Source of the DNA: Melieria omissa
Taxonomy: Eukaryota; Arthropoda; Insecta; Diptera; Ulidiidae
Length of the DNA stretch: 64,000 nucleotides
Direction of reading: 5' to 3'
Assembly (NCBI GenBank): GCA_963971225.1
Contig: OZ020267.1
Coordinates: forward strand, 101,246,536 to 101,310,535
Shown one piece after another: positions 1-9,159 of the stretch. Each line of letters starts with the position of its first letter. Within the stretch, counting starts at the first letter, position 1. The notes beneath the pieces are model-generated. The model made no database searches and had not been told where the DNA came from. It saw only the letters and a program-made list of their open reading frames with translations. Both the position numbers and the translations under genes were made by a program.

Positions 1-105
1 GCTGACAATCAGTTATTTCGATATAATCAGCCAAGTGAGTGATGCGATTAGGAAGGCTGTGTTGGCAGTGGGAAGAAATCGTCTTTGAAGTTGTCGAGTA
101 AGATA

Positions 106-367
106 AGAAAGTAGAAAACTATGTGAGTATAAATAATTGATTAAATCAAAAACTAATTATAAAGAAGTATATTGAGATCAAAATGCAAAAATTATAAAAA
201 TAAAATAAAATAGTAAATTAAGACATAAGAGAGTAGAGCTATGCGAGTAAACAAATTGATCAAATCAAATAAAAATACATAAAATTTAGAATATTAAAAA
301 CTAATTACCAAAATGTAAGTTGAAAACAAAACACGAAAATTATTAAAAAGTTAAAAAAAATAGTAAA
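106..367. repeat. Two diverged A-rich tandem units, about 121-bp period
   Basis: Two adjacent segments start with similar words (GTAGAAAACTATGTGAGTA near 111 and GTAGAGCTATGCGAGTAA near 232). Both run through AAATTGAT-, AAACTAATTA- and TAGTAAA-type words. The copies are clearly diverged. No coding potential is seen. The array ends directly at the solo LTR. Confidence 0.5.
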
Positions 368-538
368 ATACTGTTACGAAAATGACTTCTTTGAGTTCGC
401 TTTGAATTGTGCTTGAAAATAAAACCACTTCAATTATGCAGCGCACTTTATTTACAGATTTACACTTTGCTTGTATCTAAACTTGTTACTACTTTGCTTA
501 TTTAACTAAGATTCGTCCCTCTGCGCTGCACACTGCGG

Positions 539-547
539 CCTTTTATA
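539..547 (-). promoter_or_regulatory. TATA box of the solo LTR
   Basis: The minus strand reads TATAAAAGG about 30 bp upstream of a plausible start region in the LTR. An AATAAAG lies further downstream on the same strand, which fixes the LTR orientation. Confidence 0.6.
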
Positions 548-688
548 CTTGTTTTCTTAACGCGTCGATGTTTCTTGCACATTCTAGTTGTACTTTCTAT
601 CTCGATTGTTCTAGCACAGCTCATCACCTTCGCGAATAATCCTCGCCATATCGATATTATAGCAAGTTTGCCGTAGTCCAAAGTGCAT

Positions 689-702
689 GCCTAAAAGTAT
701 GC
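689..702 (-). promoter_or_regulatory. Su(Hw)-like insulator motif, exact 14-mer, inside the solo LTR
   Basis: The minus strand reads GCATACTTTTAGGC with no mismatch to the consensus shared by the other sites in this window. It lies in the presumed U3 of the solo LTR. In Drosophila, Su(Hw) is a multi-zinc-finger insulator protein that binds such sites, best known from the gypsy retrotransposon. Binding here is inferred from sequence only. Confidence 0.65.
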
Positions 703-755
703 TTGGAAAAGCATTCATGCTTAGCACAGCACAGAGTGCCACATTGTTACAATAC

Positions 756-1585
756 TTATAAAAAAAATAAAAAATACAAATGCAAAATAATAGCTAACGA
801 TTGATTTGTTTTGATGGACTTTTGCCACTGTTATGAGTTTTCTCTTTTGACATGTGATAGTGACACTTTTAGCTTACTTTAGAAGCAAATTAACGGGAAT
901 TTCGGTTCCAGCTTCCATTTAGGATTGAAATATGAAAATAAATCCGACAAGACGAGCTCTAACGAAGAACTTAACTCGCACGTATCAAAATTGATGTAGA
1001 AAAATCCGTTCTGCAGAACAGATTTTTCATTCCAAGTTGACAATGTTCTATTCAACGTATTGAAGTTAGTGACTACTAAATCAAAATCAAAACCAAAGCA
1101 AAACAAATGGATATGTCTCTGAATAATCCAACCACTTAGTCTTTTTCAGGGTTTACCACATTTTCGTGATTTAAAAATGGCGCCCAAACTCGAATTAATT
1201 GACGTTGACGTATCCAGTCAGATCTCCCTTCGTAATGAAGTTCGGTGTTGAGCCTCTGAATAGATTGAAAGCCATTCTGAGAGACCTAACAAGGATGTTC
1301 GATATTTAGACTCTGTGTGAATTGAAAGAGATTCCAAGTGATTCTAAGAGATCTAACGCAACGAATCAAAGTTTACTATATTCATCTCAAAAGCAATGAA
1401 GTTTCTCTGGTGATGAAAAATGAATCATTTACCATAACATTTAACCAAAAAAATGATGATGCAAGCGTATTGAAGCAACACAAACCACATTGAAACCTGA
1501 ACTTCACCAAAAAGTATTATCAGGTGTCTCTGCTTACGCTACGTCTCTGCTTTTAAGTTTGTCACACTAAATGATGATTTAATTA
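756..1585. other. AT-rich non-coding stretch, nothing recognised
   Basis: Only short open frames are present, with no recognisable domain. No repeat structure or RNA gene was seen. Confidence 0.5.
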
Positions 1586-2482
1586 CACAGTGCAACAAAT
1601 TCAAACAAAATTTCGAGGGACAAGGTCAAACCCATCTCATTCGATAGAGGACGAGTTTTTTTTTAAATTAAATGGCGGCTTAAAGCCCCTTCCCGAAACT
1701 TTTAAAACATCATACCTCTTGACTCAAATGTCAGAAAGGAATCATTTTTACGTCAAGTCGATGACACAATATCCTTTTTGGAAAAATGTAATGAAAAAGG
1801 ATATGAAGGACCTCAATAAAATTTTAATCCTTGAATATCCTGGAACCCGTGAGAGCTAAATTTACATAAGTGACTTCTGGTATAAAAACATTCAAAGATC
1901 TATACTGCATATTAATTTCATTTCAATCACTTTAACTGTTAAGCTACTACAGCGTTTTAAAAATTATACACTGCTAAATTCATTTTTTTTGTACAAAATA
2001 TCTCGTAGTTGCTTCCAAAAAACATCGAATGTAGCAAAGCACATTTTTTAATCGTTGTAGAGTCTTAACTTTAAAAGTTATTCACATGAAATTTATAAGC
2101 AGTATAGATGTTTGAATGCTTTTTCACCAGAAGTCGTTTATATAAATTTAGCTCTCACAGTTTCCAGGATATTCAAGGATTAAAATTTTATTGAGGTCCT
2201 TCATATCCTTTTTCATAACATTTTTCCAAAAAGGATAATGTTTCATCGACTTCATTTCATTAGCTTTCATTTGCCGTAAAAATGATTCTTTTCTGACATT
2301 TGAGTCAAGAGATATGATGTTTTAAAAGTTTCGGGAAGGGCTTTAAGCCACCATCTTTAAACTCAATTTAAAAAAAAACTCGAACATTCCGGGAAAAATC
2401 CCTTGGCACTTTTTCATCTACTGAGGTCCTCTATCGAATGAGATGGGTTTGACCTTGTCCCTTTTTTCAGTGTTGCACTGTG
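1586..2482. mobile_element. Foldback-type element with long inverted arms
   Basis: The sequence from CACAGTGCAAC (1586-1596) recurs as its reverse complement ending at 2482 (GTTGCACTGTG). The arms stay similar over roughly 370-450 bp. Shared words include GACAAGGTCAAACCCATCTC near both ends, and the AGGATATGAAGGACCTC segment and its complement nearer the centre. The arms have diverged by small indels. The short open frame at 1590-1859 lies wholly inside the left arm and is not a recognisable protein. A clean target duplication is not evident; both flanks are TTAAT-rich. The superfamily is unknown. Confidence 0.7.
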
Positions 2483-2509
2483 TTATTAATTGACTGGCAC
2501 GACCGCCCG

Positions 2510-2803
2510 CTTAAGCGAGACTAAGGCGTAGCTTCCCGCAACCACCCGTGTTGTTCGTGTGAATTTGTACGCAGGTGGAAGGGACCTACCAGTTTTATGC
2601 CGGTTCCGAACGGCAGGTTGGGAGCTCTTTCATAAGCAATTTTTACTCTCAGAGGTTTGCCGTTTCCAGCTGAGGGGACAGCCACCGAAAGAGAAAACGA
2701 GTTTTCTCGTTACTTTTTTAGGTGTTATTACAGGCAGTATTTGAACCCGGGTCGCTGCCTTCGACTCGCGGTCCAACGCACTAACCAACTGAGCCACGGC
2801 GGC
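2510..2803 (-). mobile_element. tRNA-derived SINE
   Basis: Read on the minus strand, the element begins with a tRNA-like head of about 70 nt (2733-2803). The head has an A-box-like TGGCTCAGTTGG (complement of 2785-2796) and a B-box-like GGTTCAAATAC (complement of 2737-2747), the two internal RNA polymerase III promoter elements. About 230 nt of unrelated body follows, towards 2510. A real tRNA gene is less likely because the head runs on into this body and the acceptor stem does not close well. Both ends are approximate. Confidence 0.65.
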
Positions 2804-2810
2804 TGATGAT

Positions 2811-4885
2811 AGGGCATTCTCAACTGAGTTCTCCCATCGAAGACAGGCTCTCTGTTTTTTATCGACCTCCAACAATCGCTTCGAGCATCAGACAACAACA
2901 GTTAATGTTTTTTCCAGAATATTTTTAATATTTTTGTTCCTTAAACATTAAAATCGTTTTAAAAAAAAGTCTTGACATCAGAGAGAAAAAAATTAAAAAA
3001 TGCAGTTTTGCTATATTTAGGCTTTAGTTTTGAAATGTTTGGATTTTTGTTGGACTGTTTTTTCACTTGTTTCAATCTCTTCAACACTTCACTGCTGAAA
3101 AAAGTTTACAATTTACAATTAAATTTAAAAATTTTATTATTTATTAAAAAAATTTAAAACATTTAAAAAATAGAACTAAAGAATCTGCGTCAGTTTTTCA
3201 AAGATAACATTTTGAAACTCTACCATGAAGGAATAATGGTCTAGAAAAAAAATGGTATATGGAAGTTGAAAGGAATGAGACATATTTGAATCAATAAAGC
3301 ATTTTTTGGAAAATACAAATTTTTATATTTTTACTAAAACCCTTACAAATACATTTTCCTCACTTTTACACTCTCTTCGGGCTTCGTAATGAGGCTTTTA
3401 AGGCCACTGCCTGTACTTGCTGGTTTCCCTAACTTTCCCCAAGTATAAAATTTCATTAAATTAAATTAGATACTTTAGCTTTCAATATTCAAGGCTTCAT
3501 TGCCACTAATGATGTCAAATGTATCACCAACTAAATCTCCTAAACTTTATTCTACACAATTCTTTCTCCTAAAAATCCTCTTAAAAGGCCAAGAATCTCC
3601 TAAATCTAGGAGAAAATTTCCTGATCTGACCACACTGTCCCCCAACCAAATAGTTTTCTATAATTTCTAAAAAAACGTAACCATAGTCTCATAATCGGTT
3701 TACTGTACCAATAATTTGTGTCTGTTTGTTCATATGTAATGCGCCTAGATGATTGTTTCAATTCATTAGATAAAGTATACAAATATTTGGATAAGCAAAT
3801 TGATTTGTCACTGAAACTTCACTCCCACAAGACACAGATGGAACACTTGGACCGCAGATATTGAATACGTATTCAATATGCCTAAATCAATATAACCAAA
3901 GCACAAATTTATACACAACACACTGTTTACATACATCCCAGCCATTCCAACATCACATACTTCACATACTTTCTATTCATGCTGAATGATTGCTTCAGAT
4001 ACTTCGGTTCCATTTCTATCTCCACCTCACTCTATGTGTGCTTCTAGAACTCAAGTTTCTCATACTATTTACTTACCGTGCGGCCCTGTAACTCACTACC
4101 CACATCGTCACTTCCATATGTATAACACCACTTCTACATATTCGTCTTCTTCTCGTTCATCTACTTTAACTTCTGCTTCATGCCGTCGTCATGACAATTG
4201 CCACCTTTTTGGCACTGTCAGCAGTTTTAGCAAACCATTCAAAGCTCACACAACGCTTTGTTCTTTATTCATTTTGACATTTGGGAATACATTTCCTTTT
4301 TTCATTTCATTCTATTTTTTATTTCATTTTCTTTTTTCAATTTGTCGCAGTGATTGAGGAAGTCAACAGTCGGAAAGTATACGATGCGCATAATAAAAAA
4401 ATAAAATGCGGTACACCGAATTGTGGCAGCCAACAACATCCAACAAAAACAAAATTGGGCAACATAGAAGAGTGAAGAGCAAAGAAAAACACTTTTGAGA
4501 ATTACAAGTGCCAGGAAAAAAAAATCACCACTATTCGAGAGAAAAAAGATAATAAAACATAAGAAATGATACGCAGAGGGCAAACACACATCCATGCGGC
4601 TTACAGAAATTTTTGGTGAAATGTGAATGTGTGCTGCTGCCAAGCGACGGCTATGCAAAGACATTGGAAAGCATTGTCGAAAATTCGAAATTCGAAAAAA
4701 TTGCAAAAAAGCCCAAAAAAAGGAAGTATAGAAAAAAAGATTTAGGAAGTAGAAAAATGGCACTGAAACTTCGAAAAAGCGTAAATTCAATTGCTGTTAT
4801 ATTTGCTGTATTTTTTGCTGCTGTTGTTGTTGCTTTTTGTTGCCAACACACACATGATAAACTCTGGCATAGTGCAAGTTGGAAA
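2811..4885. other. Non-coding stretch, no gene recognised
   Basis: T-rich and A-rich single-copy-looking DNA. Open frames around 3986-4357 and 4302-4992 are low-complexity (Ser/Thr- or Phe-rich on one strand, Lys-rich on the other) and show no domain. Confidence 0.45.
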
Positions 4886-4900
4886 GCTGGAAAGATAAAT

Positions 4901-6029
4901 TTTTTTTTTTTTTTTTTTATATTTAACGAGGAGGAAGCATCGAAAGCCTTAACCCCGTCAGTGTGAGACTTTAACACACTAAACCTCCTCACGTCATGTA
5001 CCGATTACCCCTCCGGACACTACCGTCAAGTTTTTCGTCGGAGGGCGGATTTGAGCCCTAGGCTCATCGTTTGTCGCTGTTCTAGTGCGGTTTGTCTCAG
5101 CTGCACTTGCTTGCCCTACCATCTGCCTGTCAGCTAAATAACCGCCCTGTTCGGTTCGTCAACCACACCACCCGGTTGGCACTATGTCCCGTCTGTTGGT
5201 CGCCGTACTAGAGTCGTTCCTCTCTGATGCCTGCGCTGGTCCTCAGCTGCTGTTGCCGGAAGCGCGCCGTCGCTGCTCGGCCTTCCTCAGCTCATTGTAG
5301 ATTAGTACCGCCGAATCGCTCACCGCATTCCATACGGCTCGCGAGTTTGCCATCATGGACGTAAGATTTTGCGGGCTAATGTCCTCTTCCGCCAACGCAT
5401 TGATGTGACGTCGGACCGCTGCAAAACGAGGGCAGTGGAACAGCACATGCTTCGCGTCTTCGTCTACCTGGCAGACCGGGCATAGTGGCGACTCGTCGTG
5501 CCCGAATCGGTGCAAGTAGCTGCGGAAAGCTCCATGGCCGGTGAGCAGTTGTGTTAAATGAAAATTTAACTCGCCGTGGTTGCGCCGCACCCATTGCTCG
5601 ATTTTGGGGATTAGGGTGTGCGTCCACCTGCCCTTTGATGAGCTGTCCCAGCGCTCCTGCCAGCTGAGTATTGACGCCGCTCTCTCCGCCGCCGTTCTGC
5701 CGCCAGGGGGCCCATTGCGCTCCTTTTGGCTATGCAATCGCCTGCATTCATCAGCCAGGATGTCAATTGGGACCATTCCCGCCAACACTAGCGCTGCCTC
5801 ATCCGACGTCGTGCGGAAAGCGCTGATGACTCTCAGTGCGGAGAGTCTGTAGACGCTCTGGAGCTGCCGCCTATTTGCTTTTATTCGCAGTGACGGGGCC
5901 CACACTGGTGCGGCATATAGTAGCACTGAGCTTACTACCTTCGCCAGTAGAAGCCTTCTGCTGCTCCTTGGACCACCCAGATTGGGGAGCATCCTCGAGA
6001 GCGCGCTGCACACTCCCGCTGCCTTCTGC
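4901..6029 (-). mobile_element. 5'-truncated R1-type non-LTR retrotransposon insertion
   Basis: The insertion is bounded by a target duplication GCTGGAAAGATAAAT (4886-4900 on the left, 6030-6044 on the right). A long T run just inside the left copy is the poly(A) tail of a minus-strand element. The retained DNA is a 3' UTR (about 4920-5242) plus the end of the second open reading frame. Truncation at the right edge with a preserved target duplication is the usual product of target-primed reverse transcription. The open frame is intact, so the insertion is fairly young. Confidence 0.9.
5243..6028 (-). pseudogene. C-terminal part of a non-LTR reverse transcriptase ORF2 (truncated)
   Basis: About 260 codons are open to a stop at 5243. 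The reading frame enters from the host target duplication, so the ATG at 6058 is not a real start. The segment matches the region downstream of the reverse transcriptase palm. It has a basic helical stretch (around AKVVSSVLLYAAPVWAPSL) and then a C-terminal zinc-knuckle of the form CPVC-x7-H-x4-C (CPVCQVDEDAKHVLFHC), followed by PRF as in R1-clade and related elements. The endonuclease and RT core are absent, so it cannot encode a working enzyme. The clade call (R1-like) rests on this C-terminal pattern and could be a neighbouring clade such as LOA. Confidence 0.8.
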
Positions 6030-6046
6030 GCTGGAAAGATAAATTT

Positions 6047-7270
6047 GTGTGTGTGCATGTGTGCAGCTTAATATGTCTGTGTTTGGTGTGTGTGTGTATG
6101 TATGTGTAAGTGAGCGCTTTCGCGTATTCACTTGTTATCTAAATTTGACAAGGCGTTGAGGGATGCGATGTCATGGCAGCAGTCAGTGCGCGCACAGCAA
6201 CCAGTCAGCTAGACCGCTTCATATCTAAGTCGGTGGCTGTGTTGTTGTTGATAGAACATGTGTCTGTGTGTGTGTATGTTTTGTGTGTCGTAAAATAAAT
6301 GCGCTGCTTTCTGCTGTGTCGCTTCATGCTTTGATGCCTTGATTTCTTGATAGGGGGGCGAACGCCAGCAGTTGCGTTATTATTTAATATCAGTCAACAG
6401 CAACAGCAATGCTGCAAGTGAGCCGCCAGTGGCTGTAAAGGATTTGCCAGGTTCAGTTTAATAACCTAAGGTTAGATGTTTGTTTTTATTGTGATTTCAT
6501 TAGGGCCCGACTGGCATTTGTCCTGCGATAAGCAACTTTTGTTTTCTGCTCCAAGCTTATTATTTTTGCGTTTCTCTAATGCGTCAAGATTTATGACATT
6601 TGCCTTACAGATTTTATTGCCTGCACGCCTTATTTGATGTGATGTGCCTATACATGGGTTTGTGATAATAAAAGCGAACGAAGCTGTTGCCTAATGAGGT
6701 CAATCACCGAGCGTATGTTATTTGCGTAATTTATCAAAAAACTATGCATGCGCCTCAAAATATGCCACACAGATTGGCAATTTTTTATGACATGTTGGGT
6801 TGAGTTGACTTGAATAAATCAAGTAAGGGGTTGAACTTTTTTTTTATTGTAATTTGCTAAGGATTTGGACTTGATAAAGATTTTGTATGGAATATAAAAA
6901 AGTTAGGTTAGGTTGGGTTCAACTTGTTGATGAACACTGTTGATTTTCTAGCGGCACCAGATGGAGTTTCTTAGGCGTTCAGCGCGAGTGAAATAATGAT
7001 TGCTTAGGATGCTTGTTTTTTTTGGAAGACTAAAGGAGAGAAAAAAGAAAGGAAAAGTAAATTAAGTAATTAAAACAAAATTAGTTAATTTTTGAACATT
7101 ATGATTTCAGTGGCCTAAGGCACTTAGCAAATCATGTCGAGATATTTGGCTTCAGCCGTAGCAAACTTCACGTGAAGGAGGATGAGGTAGGAGGTAGTAA
7201 GAACTAAATACGAAACCGACCTGACGCGCAATCGAGTGCCACTCAATTTTTTTAAATAAGTACTTTCTAA
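6047..7270. other. Non-coding stretch with TG-rich simple repeats and a GGTTA run
   Basis: TG-rich tracts lie near 6043-6110 and 6255-6290. TTAGGTTAGGTTGGG sits at about 6902-6917. No gene is recognised. Confidence 0.45.
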
Positions 7271-8269
7271 TACTTAACTGCCTTTTATATTTTTTCAATG
7301 GGGATGGTCTAGTAAGTTTTTGAAAAATCTGAGATTGTCATTGAAAAGTTTGTCATTTTTTACCATAAACGTGCTTAGAACATTTTGATGTTCAAGCGCT
7401 ATTTGTGTTGATTACACTGACTTGAAAAATTCATCTCAGTCAAAAATGGATTTAACTCGTGAACATTTTCGAGCAATAATGTTTTACGATTTCCGAAGTG
7501 AATTATCTCAACAATAGTGCTTCGATCGCCTTCATTCGGCATTTGGTGATGAAGCATCAACCCTCAAGACAATTTATAACTGGTTTAACAAATTCAAGCA
7601 TGGTCGCCATTGGCTCCAGGACGAATTTCGTTAAGGTCGTCCAAAATTGGTGATTGTGCCAGAAACCATTGATGCTGTGCGTGAACTGATAATGAAATAT
7701 CGTCATGTGATATACCGTGAGATAAAGGCATCCTTGGGCATTAGTTCCACGGCCGTGCATTCAATATTACATAAACATTTAGCTGTCAGAAAGATTTGTT
7801 CTCGTTGGATCGCGCATAGTTTGCAATCGCTCAAAACAAGGTTCGTGTCGGTTGGTGCAAAGAAATGATGGAACAATTTGATCGCAGTACTTCGAAAGAC
7901 GTTTATAAGATCGTGACAGGTGACGAATCATGGATATATGCGTATGAGCCCGAAACAAAACAGCAATCGATCGTGTGGGTCTTCCAAGACGAGCCAAATC
8001 CAACAAAAGTTGTTCGGGCACGCAGCACATCGAAGCAAATGGTCGCCTGTTTCTTTCGCAAAACTGGTCATATGGCTACTGTGCCGTTAACGCAACGTAG
8101 AACCATCAATTTCGAGTGGTACACAACAATTTGTTTGACAGAAGTGTTCAATAAAATACGGAAAAACAACCGCCGACGCCGAATCATTCTTCACCAGGAA
8201 AATGCGCTTTCTCACACATCGGTTCAAACAACCGCTTATTTGATCGAACAAACTATCGATTTAATGGGT

Positions 8270-8505
8270 TGTTTAATCGCTTCGGCGCGGAGCGGGATAA
8301 ATAATACGCGTTGGGTGCGGTTAGAGTTTTCGGTCTTTATTATATGACGTCTGAATAACGAATGTACAAAAGAATACATGAAACATTGAACGAGACAAAC
8401 GGCCGAAGCCGGGGAGCAGAAAATAGGGGGAAATATGAGCACAAAAGGAGAAGGAAAGGAAGGGATTAGAGGTGGGATCGACAGATCACTTGAGACAGCA
8501 CTCAT
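8270..8505 (-). repeat. 3' LTR of the BEL/Pao element (approximate inner edge)
   Basis: The outer edge is set by the junction with mariner at 8269/8270. In element sense it ends CCGAAGCGATTAAACA. An AATAAAG polyadenylation signal lies about 65 nt before the end. The inner edge is a guess placed near the pol stop codon, because no second LTR copy is available to compare. Confidence 0.55.
8335..8341 (-). terminator. LTR polyadenylation signal AATAAAG
   Basis: The minus strand reads CATATAATAAAGACC inside the 3' LTR, about 65 nt upstream of the element end. Confidence 0.5.
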
Positions 8506-8780
8506 TTAGCCATCGCGGCCGCCATTGCATATTGCAATTTAAAATGCCACGGGCCAGTCGGGCGAGGATGTGATGCAGGTGCGGGGGTGCCGTCCATCGA
8601 CGTCTCGTCCTCGGAGGAGTGCTGCTGCAGCGGTTTAGGGGTAGTTACCAACCTGCAAATAGAGTAAGATGTCAGTTTTTTGGGACATACAATTTTTAGG
8701 CTGACATCATGAGTATGGGAAAGCGCGGCTAAGCTACGGGGTTCGCTTAAGCTAAAGCCGGGGAATATGGGAAAATACAT
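8503..8780 (-). pseudogene. C-terminal tail of BEL/Pao pol
   Basis: The minus-strand frame ending near 8503 reads TPKPLQQHSSEDETSMDG and then a short Pro-rich tail ending MAAAMAK. Its position, just before the 3' LTR, and the Lys-Pro-Leu segment followed by an acidic/Pro tail fit the extreme C-terminus of BEL/Pao Pol after integrase. The upstream part of the frame is unrelated to RT or integrase, so only the tail survives. It is non-functional. The assignment rests on position and general character, not on a catalytic motif. Confidence 0.5.
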
Positions 8781-8808
8781 ATATAAATTGGCTGCATTGC
8801 CAAAGGGC

Positions 8809-9159
8809 TTAAAAGCTGTTTAAAAAATAAGCCAATTCAGCTCGGGATAGTTGGGTGCACGTAGGGCTCGAAAGAAGCAGGAGAACCGAACGAGAATGTC
8901 GGTTTGCTCTTCGAGAGGGTGGTGGCCGGCTCTTGGATCCGGAGTTGGAGCTGTGTGAGCATGGGCATTGCTGGAGCCGTTCCACCTGGAGTTTATACCC
9001 GATCAGTCCGACGGCTGCGGGATTTGCAGCGCTTGGAGCGAGTCGCACTGGAGTGGCAACTGTCCTCTTTTCGGACCCGGGATGGTGTCGGTGCAATGAG
9101 GAATTGCGGGGGAATGCAATTTCCGTCAGTTGCTGTGAATGTGGATCGAGTGGCGTCAA
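8809..9159 (-). pseudogene. Decayed BEL/Pao pol fragment in another frame
   Basis: This frame reads PLDPHSQQLTEIAFPR and continues the WLSPLM-containing pol remnant after a frameshift. It resembles the region between RT and integrase in BEL/Pao Pol. It then runs on without recognisable motifs. It shows that pol decay involved frameshifts as well as the large deletion. Confidence 0.4.

Larger units (their letters stand above)
372..751 (-). mobile_element. Solo LTR of a retrotransposon (380 bp), 4-bp target duplication
   Basis: The segment reads TGTTAC...GTTACA on the plus strand and is flanked on both sides by ATAC (368-371 and 752-755). That is the 4-bp target duplication expected for gypsy-type integration. 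Read on the minus strand it has LTR anatomy: a TATA box (TATAAAAGG, complement of 539-547), then a CAGTGTGCAGCGCAGAG-like start region, then an AATAAAG polyadenylation signal. No internal region is attached, so this is most simply a solo LTR left by LTR-LTR recombination. The family is not identified. The U3 part carries an exact Su(Hw)-like 14-mer at 689-702. Confidence 0.8.

Noticed and set aside
1590..1859. 89-codon frame in the foldback arm
   Set aside because: It lies within an inverted repeat arm, the partner arm lacks the intact frame, and no domain is recognisable.
2733..2803. A genuine tRNA gene
   Set aside because: A and B boxes are present, but the cloverleaf does not close well and the sequence continues into a SINE-like body.
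4302..4992. Overlapping 113-162 codon frames near the T-run
   Set aside because: Phe/Lys-rich frames run into the poly(T) tail of the non-LTR insertion. No domain.
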